A stretch of 7,245 nt of DNA from an uncultured Lachnospiraceae bacterium (GTDB taxonomy: Bacteria; Bacillota; Clostridia; Lachnospirales; Lachnospiraceae): positions 1 to 7,245 of the forward strand of contig CANPZR010000129.1 of the NCBI GenBank assembly GCA_947589175.1, in the 5' to 3' direction. A program made the position numbers and the translations under genes. The notes below the pieces were generated by a model. That model did not search any database. It saw only the letters and a list, made by a program, of their open reading frames with translations, and was not told the origin of the DNA. Positions 1 to 6,247 of the stretch are shown here, one piece after another (the stretch's first letter is position 1; each line of letters opens with the position of its first letter).

Positions 1-1258
1 CGACAATCTGGTCCTCACCCAGCGTATAATCGAGGGATTCCAGATGCGCTGCCGCCCTCACATTCTCTCCCAGATAGAACCGGTATTCCCCCGCCTCCAG
101 CACATAGGCGGACTTCTGAATTTTGCCCAGGTCGTCAAAGGAGCTCATGTCCGCCAGCGGGAAAGAAAGCGTCAGACGCTGCGTCTGTCCCGGCTCCAGA
201 AGCGCCGTCTTTTGGAACGCCAACAGATGTCTTGCCGCCTTGCCGAGCTTCCCCTGCGGGGCGCTGCCGTACAGCTGCAGCACCTCTTTTCCCGCCATAT
301 TCCCCACATTGGTGACATCTGCCTGAATCCGGAACCGCTGCCCCGTTTCCTCCGCGGCGCACACCTTCCACTCAAAATCGGTATAGGAGAGCCCGTATCC
401 AAAGGGATACACGACCTTCTCTGCCGCCCCCGGTATCGTTTCAAAATACCGGTAGCCCACATAGATGTCCTCCTTATAATTGACATATTTGTCATTTTCA
501 TAAAATGTCTCCGTGGACGGATAGTCGTCTAATTCCCGCGCGAACGTATCCGCCAGCCGGCCGGACGGATTTCCTCTCCCGCAGAGCAGCTCCGCAGCCG
601 CCAGACCGCCCTCCATGCCGCCCTGCCACATGAGCAGCGCCGAAGAAATCTTCTCCGAAGACGCAAACCAGCTCGTGTCAATCACGCCGCCCACATTCAG
701 GACGACCGCGATCCGGTCAAAATAATCCTCCACCCGCCGGATCAGCGCCTTCTCCCCGTCCGTCAGGTAAAAATCCTCCCGCTGCCTGTCCCAGCCCTCG
801 CCGGAAAAGCGGCAAATGGCGATCAGCGCCGTATCCGTAAAGGCCCTGGCGCGGCGGCACAGCTCGTCCGGCACCTCCGGCTCCTCCGTCTTGCCCGGCT
901 CCACGCCCGCCTCGTGCTGCTTTTTCACATTGTCGCGGTAAAAGTCCGCCAGCTCCTCCTGAATCCGAACTGCCCCCGATAGCTTTTGAAATCCCTCGTA
1001 CAGATTGGTGGCGTACTCCTCGGTCACATCTCCGCTGCCGCCGCCGCCCTTTACATAGTCGAATACCGCCGTCCCGAACAAGGCGATCCTGCTGCCCTGC
1101 GGGAGCGGAAGAAGTCCGCCCTCATTTTTCAGAAGGACCATGCCCTCCTTCAGGACCTCCCTCGCCAGTTCCCGGTGTTCCTTACACGCCGTAACCCTGC
1201 CGCCGTCCGGCAAAAGGCCGATTCCCGGCTGATATAGCACGCGCTGCCATTTCCCCAT
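1..1258 (-). CDS. Glycoside hydrolase family 3 beta-glucosidase, inverted domain order (3' part off window)
   Basis: My translation of the minus strand gives 419 codons with no stop, so the gene continues past the left edge. The start is ATG at 1258, with GAGGA (1265-1269) six bases upstream. Residues about 30-240 form the GH3 C-terminal (alpha/beta sandwich) domain: EGMVLLKNEGGLLPL (38-52), GGGGSGDV (71-78), SGEGWDR (152-158), WQGGMEGG (211-218), NPSGRLADTF (230-239). PFGYGLSYT (285-293) leads into a fibronectin III-like domain (about 300-410, TNVGNMAGKEVLQLY). That the C-domain comes first is typical of the inverted GH3 beta-glucosidases known from Butyrivibrio and Ruminococcus. The TIM barrel with the catalytic nucleophile Asp should lie off window. 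The likely role is hydrolysis of beta-linked glucosides or cello-oligosaccharides. No signal peptide is seen, so the enzyme is probably cytoplasmic. Exact substrate is unknown. Confidence 0.95.
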   Translation of the reverse strand, partial: MGKWQRVLYQPGIGLLPDGGRVTACKEHRELAREVLKEGMVLLKNEGGLLPLPQGSRIALFGTAVFDYVKGGGGSGDVTEEYATNLYEGFQKLSGAVRIQEELADFYRDNVKKQHEAGVEPGKTEEPEVPDELCRRARAFTDTALIAICRFSGEGWDRQREDFYLTDGEKALIRRVEDYFDRIAVVLNVGGVIDTSWFASSEKISSALLMWQGGMEGGLAAAELLCGRGNPSGRLADTFARELDDYPSTETFYENDKYVNYKEDIYVGYRYFETIPGAAEKVVYPFGYGLSYTDFEWKVCAAEETGQRFRIQADVTNVGNMAGKEVLQLYGSAPQGKLGKAARHLLAFQKTALLEPGQTQRLTLSFPLADMSSFDDLGKIQKSAYVLEAGEYRFYLGENVRAAAHLESLDYTLGEDQIV

Positions 1259-1360
1259 AAAAAATCCTCGCTTTCTATATTATTTTCCTGTTTTCATTCC
1301 GCCGCGAACAATCTCGCGCGGAGCAAAGAGCCGCCATATGACTCTCAGACATCTGTTTTT

Positions 1361-1389
1361 ATTATCCTTTGGTTTGGCTCATTTGTAAA
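1361..1389 (-). promoter_or_regulatory. Sigma-A type promoter of the GH3 gene
   Basis: Read on the minus strand, TTTACA (-35, 1389-1384) and GATAAT (-10, 1366-1361) are separated by exactly 17 bases. Transcription would begin near 1354, giving a leader of about 95 nt. Sequence match only. Confidence 0.6.
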
Positions 1390-1465
1390 GTTTTTTAGGG
1401 CGAAAAATTTTTTTAAATTATTTATTAATTTTTTTAACAAAAATCTCCCTTTTTCTTTCATCTTA

Positions 1466-1474
1466 TGTTATAAT
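1466..1474 (+). promoter_or_regulatory. Extended -10 promoter of the GGDEF-EAL gene
   Basis: TGTTATAAT gives a perfect extended -10 (TGn then TATAAT at 1469-1474). No convincing -35 lies at the proper spacing, which extended -10 promoters tolerate. Transcription would start near 1481, giving a leader of about 130-140 nt that contains the hairpin at 1586-1603. Confidence 0.55.
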
Positions 1475-1585
1475 TTATAGAATAACTTTAACAGATGGCG
1501 GGATGGAAGAATTTTCATTTCTTTCAGCGCAGGTTTGTGTCGCCGGACCGGGCGATGGAAATGGAGCAAGTGCGACAAATAGCTA

Positions 1586-1603
1586 GAGCGAACTTGTTCG
1601 CTC
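1586..1603 (+). promoter_or_regulatory. Perfect hairpin with CUUG loop in the leader of the GGDEF-EAL gene
   Basis: GAGCGAA-CTTG-TTCGCTC is a perfect 7-bp stem closed by a stable CUUG tetraloop. It ends 4 bases before the ATG at 1608 and 16 bases before the ATG at 1620. As RNA it could affect ribosome access; as DNA it is a palindrome that a dimeric regulator could bind. It resembles a LexA half-site pair (GAAC/GTTC), but the 2-base gap does not fit the usual 4-base spacing. Confidence 0.5.
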
Positions 1604-1607
1604 AGAA

Positions 1608-3590
1608 ATGGGGTTTACTATGGAACAAAAAATACAACAGGAAAATCAGACGGAGGTACTGGCGGAGTGCGATTATCTGACCGGCCTGGCCAACCGCCGG
1701 GGACTGTACGACCACTACCGGGGACTCGATCCCGCCACGGTCATTCACGCCATGTATCTGGATATCGATAACTTTAAAAGGGTCAACGACGTGTACGGAC
1801 ACAGCATGGGCGACAAGCTCCTGATTGCCGTCAGCCAACTGATTCAGGCCCACACGCAGGGCTTTACCTCCCGCATCGGCGGCGACGAGTACGTCGTCCT
1901 GCTGGATGGCGCCCTGACGCAGCCCCAGGTGGAGCAGATTGCCAAGAACCTGTTGGGAACTCTGCAGGACATTGATTTCAGAAAGGACATTTTATCCTTA
2001 ATCTCCCTCAGCATCGGCATCGTGTTCGAGCAGCCCGTGTCCCAAGCTCTGGACGACGTGCTGACCAAGTGCGACGCCGCCATGTATCAGGCGAAGCACG
2101 ACGGCAAGAACCAGTACACCGTCTTTAAGTCCGACGACCGGACGCTGGAGATCAACCGGAGCATTGAGCTGGAGATGGAGGACGCCCTTGAAAACGGCGA
2201 ATTTGTCGTCTATCTACAGCCCAAGGTCAACATGATCACTTCCGAACTCCGGGGCGCCGAGGCGCTCTCGCGCTGGGTTCATCCGATAGACGGCATCCGC
2301 ATACCGGATGCCTATGTGCCGCTGTTCGAGAAAAATGGCTTTATCTCCCAGCTGGATCTGTATATATATGAAGAAGTGTGCCGAATCAAGTCCACATGGA
2401 TCGGCGAGAAGTACGAGCACATCCCGATTTCGGTCAATATGTCCCGGCTCCACCTGTACAACAAGAACTTTCCGGAGCAGTTAGCGGACATCGCGAAAAA
2501 ATATGAGATTCCTACCACGGAGCTTGAGCTGGAAATCTCGGAGAGCACCTTTTTGAAGGACAGCTCCGAGCTGATTCAAATGATCGGGCGCCTGCAGGAA
2601 AAGGGATTTATGATTTCCATTGACAACTTCGGCTCCTGCTTTTCCTCCATGAATCTGCTGAAGGACCTGACCGTGGACACCATCAAAATCGACCGGGAAT
2701 TTCTCAACCTGTCCTCGTATAACTCGCGGGGAAAAACGGTTATGCGCAACGTCATCGCCATGTGCCGGGACCTGAAAATGGACGTGGTGACAGAGGGCAT
2801 CGAGAACAAGGCGCAGGTGGACTTCATCACCCGCAGCGGCTGCCAGACCGGTCAGGGCTTTTATTACGCGGAGCCCCTGCCCTTAGATGAATTTATCGCC
2901 TTCGCCGACGAGTACATGCGGGACATCCTGGAGAATTATACCTTCCGGCTCAACGGCAGCCTGGAATCCGAGGACGGCAGCAAGCAGGCGTTTATGCTGG
3001 GGGACGGCCCAAGCTATACCGATGGCATTTTCTCCGACTCAAAGGCCATGCACTTCCCGGGGGGCGTCACCATGAACAACGTCCTGCGGCTCCCCACCGA
3101 CTGCCTTTTAAACGACAGCTTTACGATTTCCCTGTGGATTCGCCCCCACGAGTTGCACCAGTGGGCCGCCGCCCTCTATGTCAGCTTTGAAACCGGATTC
3201 TGCGGCGTCATTCCCTATGCGTGGGAGGGGCACTCCGATTTCCGCGTGCGGGACTTCCGGCAGGCCAACGGCTGGCACGACGCCAGCGGCCAGCCCCTGA
3301 ATCCCCACACCTGGTGGCACTATGTAGCGACCTATAACTCCAAGACAGAAACGTCCACCGTATTCATTGACGGCATAGTCGTCAGCATCCTGGAAAACGT
3401 GCCCGCCAACCGCTATGTAAAAGACATCGTCCTCGGCGGCGACATCTTCCAGCCGTCCTTTATCGGGGATATGTGCGAGCTGATTATTTATAACGAGCCA
3501 AAGGACTATAACTTCGTCCATGACCTCTACCACCGGTATATACGGGACGAGCGCTTCATCGGATTTGTCGTCGATCGGGAAGAAGAATAA
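1608..3590 (+). CDS. Cytoplasmic GGDEF-EAL cyclic di-GMP protein with C-terminal LamG/concanavalin-like domain
   Basis: The protein has 660 residues. GGDEF domain (about 20-175): metal site YLDIDNFKRVND (50-61) and active-site loop GGDEY (91-95). The inhibitory RxxD site is absent (HTQG at 82-85). EAL domain (about 180-435): EAL at 218-220, N277, E309/E312, D339, K360, E396 and Q416 are kept. The usual DDFG is DNFG (339-342), losing the second metal-binding Asp. A LamG-3-like beta sandwich fills about 445-630, with FTISLWIRP (505-513), WWHYVATY (569-576), FIDG (586-589) and a final FIGDMCELIIYN (618-629). No signal peptide or membrane segment is visible, so it should make and/or degrade cyclic di-GMP in the cytoplasm, with the lectin-like domain perhaps sensing a glycan. 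Net activity cannot be told from sequence. ATG 1620 is an alternative start: GGGG (1610-1613) sits six bases upstream, while ATG 1608 has no ribosome site. Confidence 0.93.
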   Translation: MGFTMEQKIQQENQTEVLAECDYLTGLANRRGLYDHYRGLDPATVIHAMYLDIDNFKRVNDVYGHSMGDKLLIAVSQLIQAHTQGFTSRIGGDEYVVLLDGALTQPQVEQIAKNLLGTLQDIDFRKDILSLISLSIGIVFEQPVSQALDDVLTKCDAAMYQAKHDGKNQYTVFKSDDRTLEINRSIELEMEDALENGEFVVYLQPKVNMITSELRGAEALSRWVHPIDGIRIPDAYVPLFEKNGFISQLDLYIYEEVCRIKSTWIGEKYEHIPISVNMSRLHLYNKNFPEQLADIAKKYEIPTTELELEISESTFLKDSSELIQMIGRLQEKGFMISIDNFGSCFSSMNLLKDLTVDTIKIDREFLNLSSYNSRGKTVMRNVIAMCRDLKMDVVTEGIENKAQVDFITRSGCQTGQGFYYAEPLPLDEFIAFADEYMRDILENYTFRLNGSLESEDGSKQAFMLGDGPSYTDGIFSDSKAMHFPGGVTMNNVLRLPTDCLLNDSFTISLWIRPHELHQWAAALYVSFETGFCGVIPYAWEGHSDFRVRDFRQANGWHDASGQPLNPHTWWHYVATYNSKTETSTVFIDGIVVSILENVPANRYVKDIVLGGDIFQPSFIGDMCELIIYNEPKDYNFVHDLYHRYIRDERFIGFVVDREEE

Positions 3591-3607
3591 TGCAAAAATA
3601 ATTCTAT

Positions 3608-3636
3608 TTGCTTTTTCCCGGAGCATTTGGTATAAT
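3608..3636 (+). promoter_or_regulatory. Promoter of tRNA-Leu
   Basis: TTGCTT (-35, 3608-3613), a 17-base spacer and TATAAT (3631-3636) with an extended TGG just before it. It starts 18 bases after the GGDEF-EAL stop. An 8-bp inverted repeat, TTTCCCGG (3614-3621) and CCGGGAAA (3640-3647), brackets the -10. No T-run follows it, so it is not a clear terminator for the upstream gene. Confidence 0.7.
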
Positions 3637-3654
3637 GTCCCGGGAAAGAAAAAT

Positions 3655-3736
3655 GCGGATATGGCGGAATTGGCAGACGCGCTAGATTTAGGTTCTAGTG
3701 GGGAATCCCGTGCAGGTTCAAGTCCTGTTATCCGCA
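3655..3736 (+). tRNA. tRNA-Leu, anticodon TAG
   Basis: The acceptor stem GCGGATA (3655-3661) pairs with TATCCGC (3729-3735), followed by discriminator A at 3736. The anticodon stem CTAGA/TCTAG (3682-3686, 3694-3698) holds loop TTTAGGT, so the anticodon is TAG (3689-3691), reading CUN leucine codons. The long variable arm (GTGGGGAATCCCGT region) is typical of a class II leucine tRNA, and the T-arm has GGTTCAAGTCC. The 3' CCA is not encoded (CGA follows), so it would be added after transcription. The gene sits at the junction between GC-rich core and AT-rich accessory DNA. Confidence 0.97.
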
Positions 3737-3747
3737 CGAAGCTGTGA

Positions 3748-3869
3748 GAAGTGCATAGCAGAGAGTAGGCGACCGTTCGAGTTCACTCGAAAACGGGCGC
3801 ATTACGCTCTGCGTATATACGGCGATAGCCGTGGGACAAGCGGCCCGCAGGGACGCTTGTATGCACTTC
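3748..3869 (+). ncRNA. Putative structured RNA or palindromic repeat element downstream of tRNA-Leu
   Basis: A perfect 10-bp stem, GAAGTGCATA (3748-3757) with TATGCACTTC (3860-3869), closes a multibranch fold. Arm 1: GCAGAG/CTCTGC (3758-3763, 3807-3812), an A-G mismatch, GTA/TAC, then a distal hairpin CCGTTCGAG-TTCA-CTCGA-AA-ACGG (3773-3796). Arm 2: ACGGC-GATA-GCCGT (3819-3832). Arm 3: ACAAGCG/CGCTTGT (3836-3842, 3854-3860) with inner CCC-GCA-GGG; its last pair competes with the closing stem. No promoter of its own is visible, so it would be read from the tRNA-Leu promoter and end at the terminator at 3891-3922. I do not recognise an Rfam family. It may instead be a mobile palindromic repeat. 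The open frames across it look like shadows. Confidence 0.45.
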
Positions 3870-3873
3870 GACT
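3848..3873 (+). repeat. Left copy of a 26-base direct repeat flanking the AT-rich segment
   Basis: This copy matches 6377-6402 at 22 of 26 bases, including the perfect 15-base core TTGTATGCACTTCGA (3857-3871 and 6386-6400). It forms the 3' side of the structured element after tRNA-Leu. It could be an attachment site, a target duplication, or the end of a dispersed repeat. Confidence 0.6.
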
Positions 3874-3890
3874 GCACATTTGATTAGTCA

Positions 3891-3922
3891 AAGGCTGTGC
3901 CGTAAGGTGCAGCCTTTTCTTT
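3891..3922 (+). terminator. Intrinsic terminator of the tRNA-Leu transcript
   Basis: AAGGCTGTGCC-GTAA-GGTGCAGCCTT forms an 11-bp stem (two G-T wobbles) with a GNRA-type GUAA loop, followed by TTCTTT. CTGCAC at 3872-3877 can instead pair with GTGCAG (3907-3912) in the 3' arm, so an alternative non-terminating fold is possible. Confidence 0.85.
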
Positions 3923-3967
3923 ATAGGGAAATCTGTATGCGATGTGCCTGCGCGCAAGAATTTAAAC

Positions 3968-3997
3968 TTGTTTTTTTTAATATGAGATTGATATAAT
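3968..3997 (+). promoter_or_regulatory. Promoter of the zinc-ribbon nuclease gene
   Basis: TTGTTT (3968-3973), an 18-base spacer, and an extended -10 TGATATAAT (TATAAT at 3992-3997). A second TATAAT lies at 4004-4009 without a well-spaced -35. The leader would be about 95 nt. The surroundings are very AT-rich, so chance matches are likelier here. Confidence 0.45.
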
Positions 3998-4099
3998 TAA
4001 TTGTATAATATTACTTTACAAATCAGATTTACGACAGAAAACTCCAATTTACTTGGTTGATATCGTAAAAAGACTAAAAAGAAAGATGGCAAACAATAT

Positions 4100-5782
4100 A
4101 TGATAAGTGAATCTTTTGTTGAATATTGTAATAAAAATAATAATTTCTTACTACAAGAATGGGATTTTTCAAAAAACGAAAAAGAACCTAATGAGTATGG
4201 TAAAAGCAGCCAAAAAAATGTATTTGGGATTTGTAAGGAAGGTCATTCTTGGTCAGCACGCATTGCTGATCGTGTGAGGGGAAACGGTTGTCCATATTGC
4301 GCTGGCAAACGACCAATTATTGGAGTTAATGATCTTGCTACCATTAATCCTACATTAGCTAAAGAATGGAATTATAACAAAAATTCAAAAGCACCATCTG
4401 AATTTTTGCCCCATAGCAGAAAGAAGGTATGGTGGATTTGTTCCAAAGGTCACGAATGGGAAGCCACCATTGATAGTCGATCTCGTGGTAACGGATGTAA
4501 ATATTGTGCTGGGCAAGCTGTGATTCCGGGCACAAATGATTTAAAAACTTTATATCCTAGATTAGCTGATGAATGGGATTATGAACTTAATTACCCACTA
4601 CTTCCGACACAAATAATGTCAGGTAGCGGGAAAAAAATTTGGTGGAAATGCAAATATGGACATTCTTGGTGCATATCTCCCAATAACAGAACATCACAAT
4701 ATAGTAACTGCCCTATTTGTTCCGCTGAACGAGGAACCTCTTTCCCAGAACAAGCTATTTATTATTACATTAACCAACTTGTACCTGCTATAAACAGATA
4801 TATTATTAATGATGTTGAAATAGATATTTTTATACCAAATTTAAATCTTGGTATAGAGTATGATGGCATATACTTTCATAATTCAAAATCATCTTCTGAA
4901 CGTGAACAAAAAAAGAATATGTTTTGTAAAAATGCTGGAATACGCCTAATCCGAGTGAAGGAAACTCGTATTCCCATGAAAGAGGAAACGGATATTCTTT
5001 ACCGTAAAATAGGAAAAAACTCAACATCACTAGAAACTATAATCAATCAAATTTTAGAAATTATTGCCGATTATGATATTGAAATTAATCAGATTAATGT
5101 CGATCTTAAAAAAGATGATATTACAATATACAATAAATATCTATCTTTGGAAAAAGAAAATAGCATAGCCACCCACAATCCTAACTTGTTGAAGGAATGG
5201 GACTATGAGAAAAATAAAGATATAAGTCCAACAACAATTTCATATGGATCAAAAAAGAAAGTTTGGTGGTTATGCCCATTAGGGCACAGTTATAAAGCAA
5301 CCATTTCACATAGAACGACTTTAGACTCCCCAACAGCATGTCCTATATGTGCCGGACAACAAATATTATCTGGATATAATGATCTAGCGACTAAACGCCC
5401 TGATTTAATACTTGAGTGGGATTTTAAACTTAATAATGTCAATCCTAGTGAACTAAGTCCAAATAGTTCAATAAAAGCACATTGGATTTGCCCAAAAGGG
5501 CACCCATATATAGCATCTATCACGAAACGGAATCATGGTCGAAATTGTCCTGTATGTGCTGGTAAACAAATTATTGTAGGAATAAATGATTTTGCCACAT
5601 TGCAACCACAATTAGCTAGTGAATGGGATTACAAAAAAAATGAATTATTGCCAACAAATTATACTGAACATTCAAATAAAAAAGTATATTGGAAATGTAA
5701 ACTTTGTAAACACTCTTGGTTAGCTTCCATAAATAATCGTGTGCGAGGAAGATGCGGTTGCCCTGAATGTAAAAAGCGCTAA
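4100..5782 (+). CDS. Multi-zinc-ribbon protein with central Vsr/EDxHD-like endonuclease domain
   Basis: The 560-residue protein has six repeats of a zinc-ribbon (DUF4379-like) unit: an EWD...N...P motif, then KKVWWxC...GH.W, then R..G.GCPxCAG. Ligand sets are C45/H49/C64/C67, C114/H118/C133/C136, C184/H188/C204/C207, C392/H396/C414/C417, C464/H468/C483/C486, and C533/H538/C554/C557 (with an extra C536). Between repeats 3 and 4, residues 213-290 resemble a Vsr/DUF559/EDxHD-type PD-(D/E)XK nuclease: E217, D242 (VEIDIFIP), IEYDG..FH (252-260), and GIRLIRVKE (280-288). DNA binding and cleavage are therefore likely, perhaps as a selfish homing-type or defence nuclease; the substrate is unknown. 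The ATG at 4100 has only a weak ribosome site. The frame stays open upstream to the TGA at 4058, but no start codon lies in it. The gene is much more AT-rich than 1-3740, which suggests horizontal transfer. No integrase or methylase is nearby. Confidence 0.88.
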   Translation: MISESFVEYCNKNNNFLLQEWDFSKNEKEPNEYGKSSQKNVFGICKEGHSWSARIADRVRGNGCPYCAGKRPIIGVNDLATINPTLAKEWNYNKNSKAPSEFLPHSRKKVWWICSKGHEWEATIDSRSRGNGCKYCAGQAVIPGTNDLKTLYPRLADEWDYELNYPLLPTQIMSGSGKKIWWKCKYGHSWCISPNNRTSQYSNCPICSAERGTSFPEQAIYYYINQLVPAINRYIINDVEIDIFIPNLNLGIEYDGIYFHNSKSSSEREQKKNMFCKNAGIRLIRVKETRIPMKEETDILYRKIGKNSTSLETIINQILEIIADYDIEINQINVDLKKDDITIYNKYLSLEKENSIATHNPNLLKEWDYEKNKDISPTTISYGSKKKVWWLCPLGHSYKATISHRTTLDSPTACPICAGQQILSGYNDLATKRPDLILEWDFKLNNVNPSELSPNSSIKAHWICPKGHPYIASITKRNHGRNCPVCAGKQIIVGINDFATLQPQLASEWDYKKNELLPTNYTEHSNKKVYWKCKLCKHSWLASINNRVRGRCGCPECKKR

Positions 5783-5862
5783 CAAAATTAGTACAGATTA
5801 TCTTGAGATGACATGAGTTGAAATATATTGAATTTATTGATTGAAATGTCGGGGTGAATAAA

Positions 5863-6165
5863 ATGCAAGCAGTATATCCTGTTTTGTTTACAAAAACAAA
5901 AGAATGTATCTTGGTCGAGGTTCCTGATCTGGATATTTTGACCGAAGGGAAGGATATAAAAAATGCTATCGAAATGGCCCAGGACGCTATGGAGTTAATG
6001 TGCATTACATTAGAGGATCATCAAGAAAAAATTCCGTCACCTTCTGATACATTAGACGTCCAAAAAGGAACCTTTTCAAAAGATGGCGAAACTATTCTTT
6101 CCTATGTTGATATTAATTCAGATGAATACAGAAAGAAATGCCCTAAATATTCTGACAATAGATGA
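5863..6165 (+). CDS. HicB-family antitoxin-like protein, lacking its DNA-binding C-terminus; no HicA partner
   Basis: I chose ATG 5863 because GGGGTGA (5851-5857) lies at proper spacing; a GTG at 5854 in the same frame would overlap that ribosome site. The 100 residues match the HicB-like fold: QAVYPVLFTKTKECILVEVP, DLDILTEGKD, an amphipathic helix (AIEMAQDAMELM), EDHQEKIPSPS, and a GETILSYVDINSDEYRKK strand. Relatives are usually about 130-140 residues and continue into a ribbon-helix-helix tail, which is missing here: the frame ends at YSDNR. No HicA toxin is found next to it. It may be a degraded or solitary antitoxin. It sits 80 bases after the nuclease gene and may share its transcript; no strong separate promoter is seen. 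Confidence 0.8.
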   Translation: MQAVYPVLFTKTKECILVEVPDLDILTEGKDIKNAIEMAQDAMELMCITLEDHQEKIPSPSDTLDVQKGTFSKDGETILSYVDINSDEYRKKCPKYSDNR

Positions 6166-6247
6166 ACCGCTTGAATATACAAAATTTGCACTCGAAAACA
6201 ACTTGCAAATGTGGGTTGATGTAGAATACAGTCTTGAACTGCGGTAA
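6122..6247 (+). CDS. Possible small ORF overlapping the 3' end of the HicB-like gene
   Basis: A 41-codon frame starts at ATG 6122 inside the end of the HicB-like gene (+1 frame) and ends at the TAA at 6245-6247. It encodes MNTERNALNIL...MWVDVEYSLELR and is acidic and soluble. I do not recognise it and it does not resemble the missing HicB ribbon-helix-helix tail. There is no good ribosome site. It may be a relic of another gene joined to hicB by recombination, a translationally coupled small gene, or chance. Confidence 0.25.
   Translation: MNTERNALNILTIDEPLEYTKFALENNLQMWVDVEYSLELR

Larger units (their letters stand above)
1259..1607. other. Divergent intergenic region between the GH3 gene and the GGDEF-EAL gene
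   Basis: This 349-base spacer holds no credible gene. It contains a minus-strand promoter for the GH3 gene, a plus-strand extended -10 promoter for the GGDEF-EAL gene, an AT-rich tract (about 1380-1500), a short inverted repeat CGCGA/TCGCG (1303-1307 and 1314-1318) in the GH3 leader, and a CUUG-capped hairpin just before the GGDEF-EAL start. Short open frames across it lack ribosome sites. Confidence 0.7.

Noticed and set aside
44..532. Plus-strand open frame of 162 codons
   Set aside because: It is antisense to the GH3 gene, whose minus-strand frame shows clear family motifs throughout.
1586..1603. LexA (SOS) box
   Set aside because: GAAC and GTTC are only two bases apart, whereas the Gram-positive SOS box has four bases between them.
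1495..1680. Small leader frame of 61 codons upstream of the GGDEF-EAL gene
   Set aside because: No ribosome site, an unremarkable basic sequence, and overlap with the real gene in another frame.
3108..3737. Minus-strand open frame of 209 codons
   Set aside because: It runs antisense through the LamG domain and the tRNA gene; its first residues are antisense tRNA sequence, so it is a shadow.
3748..3869. Retron-type msr/msd RNA, suggested by the closing stem around hairpins
   Set aside because: No reverse transcriptase is present; the next gene is a zinc-ribbon nuclease.
3698..3883. Plus-strand frame beginning within tRNA-Leu
   Set aside because: It starts in the variable arm of the tRNA and runs through the hairpin-rich region with no ribosome site.
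3737..3922. Cyclic di-GMP riboswitch next to a cyclic di-GMP gene
   Set aside because: Neither the conserved core nor the tetraloop-receptor pattern of class I or II is seen, and it lies downstream of the enzyme gene.
4100..5782. CRISPR-like or tandem DNA repeats in the zinc-ribbon gene
   Set aside because: The repeats are protein modules of about 70 residues with diverged DNA; there are no short identical repeats with spacers.
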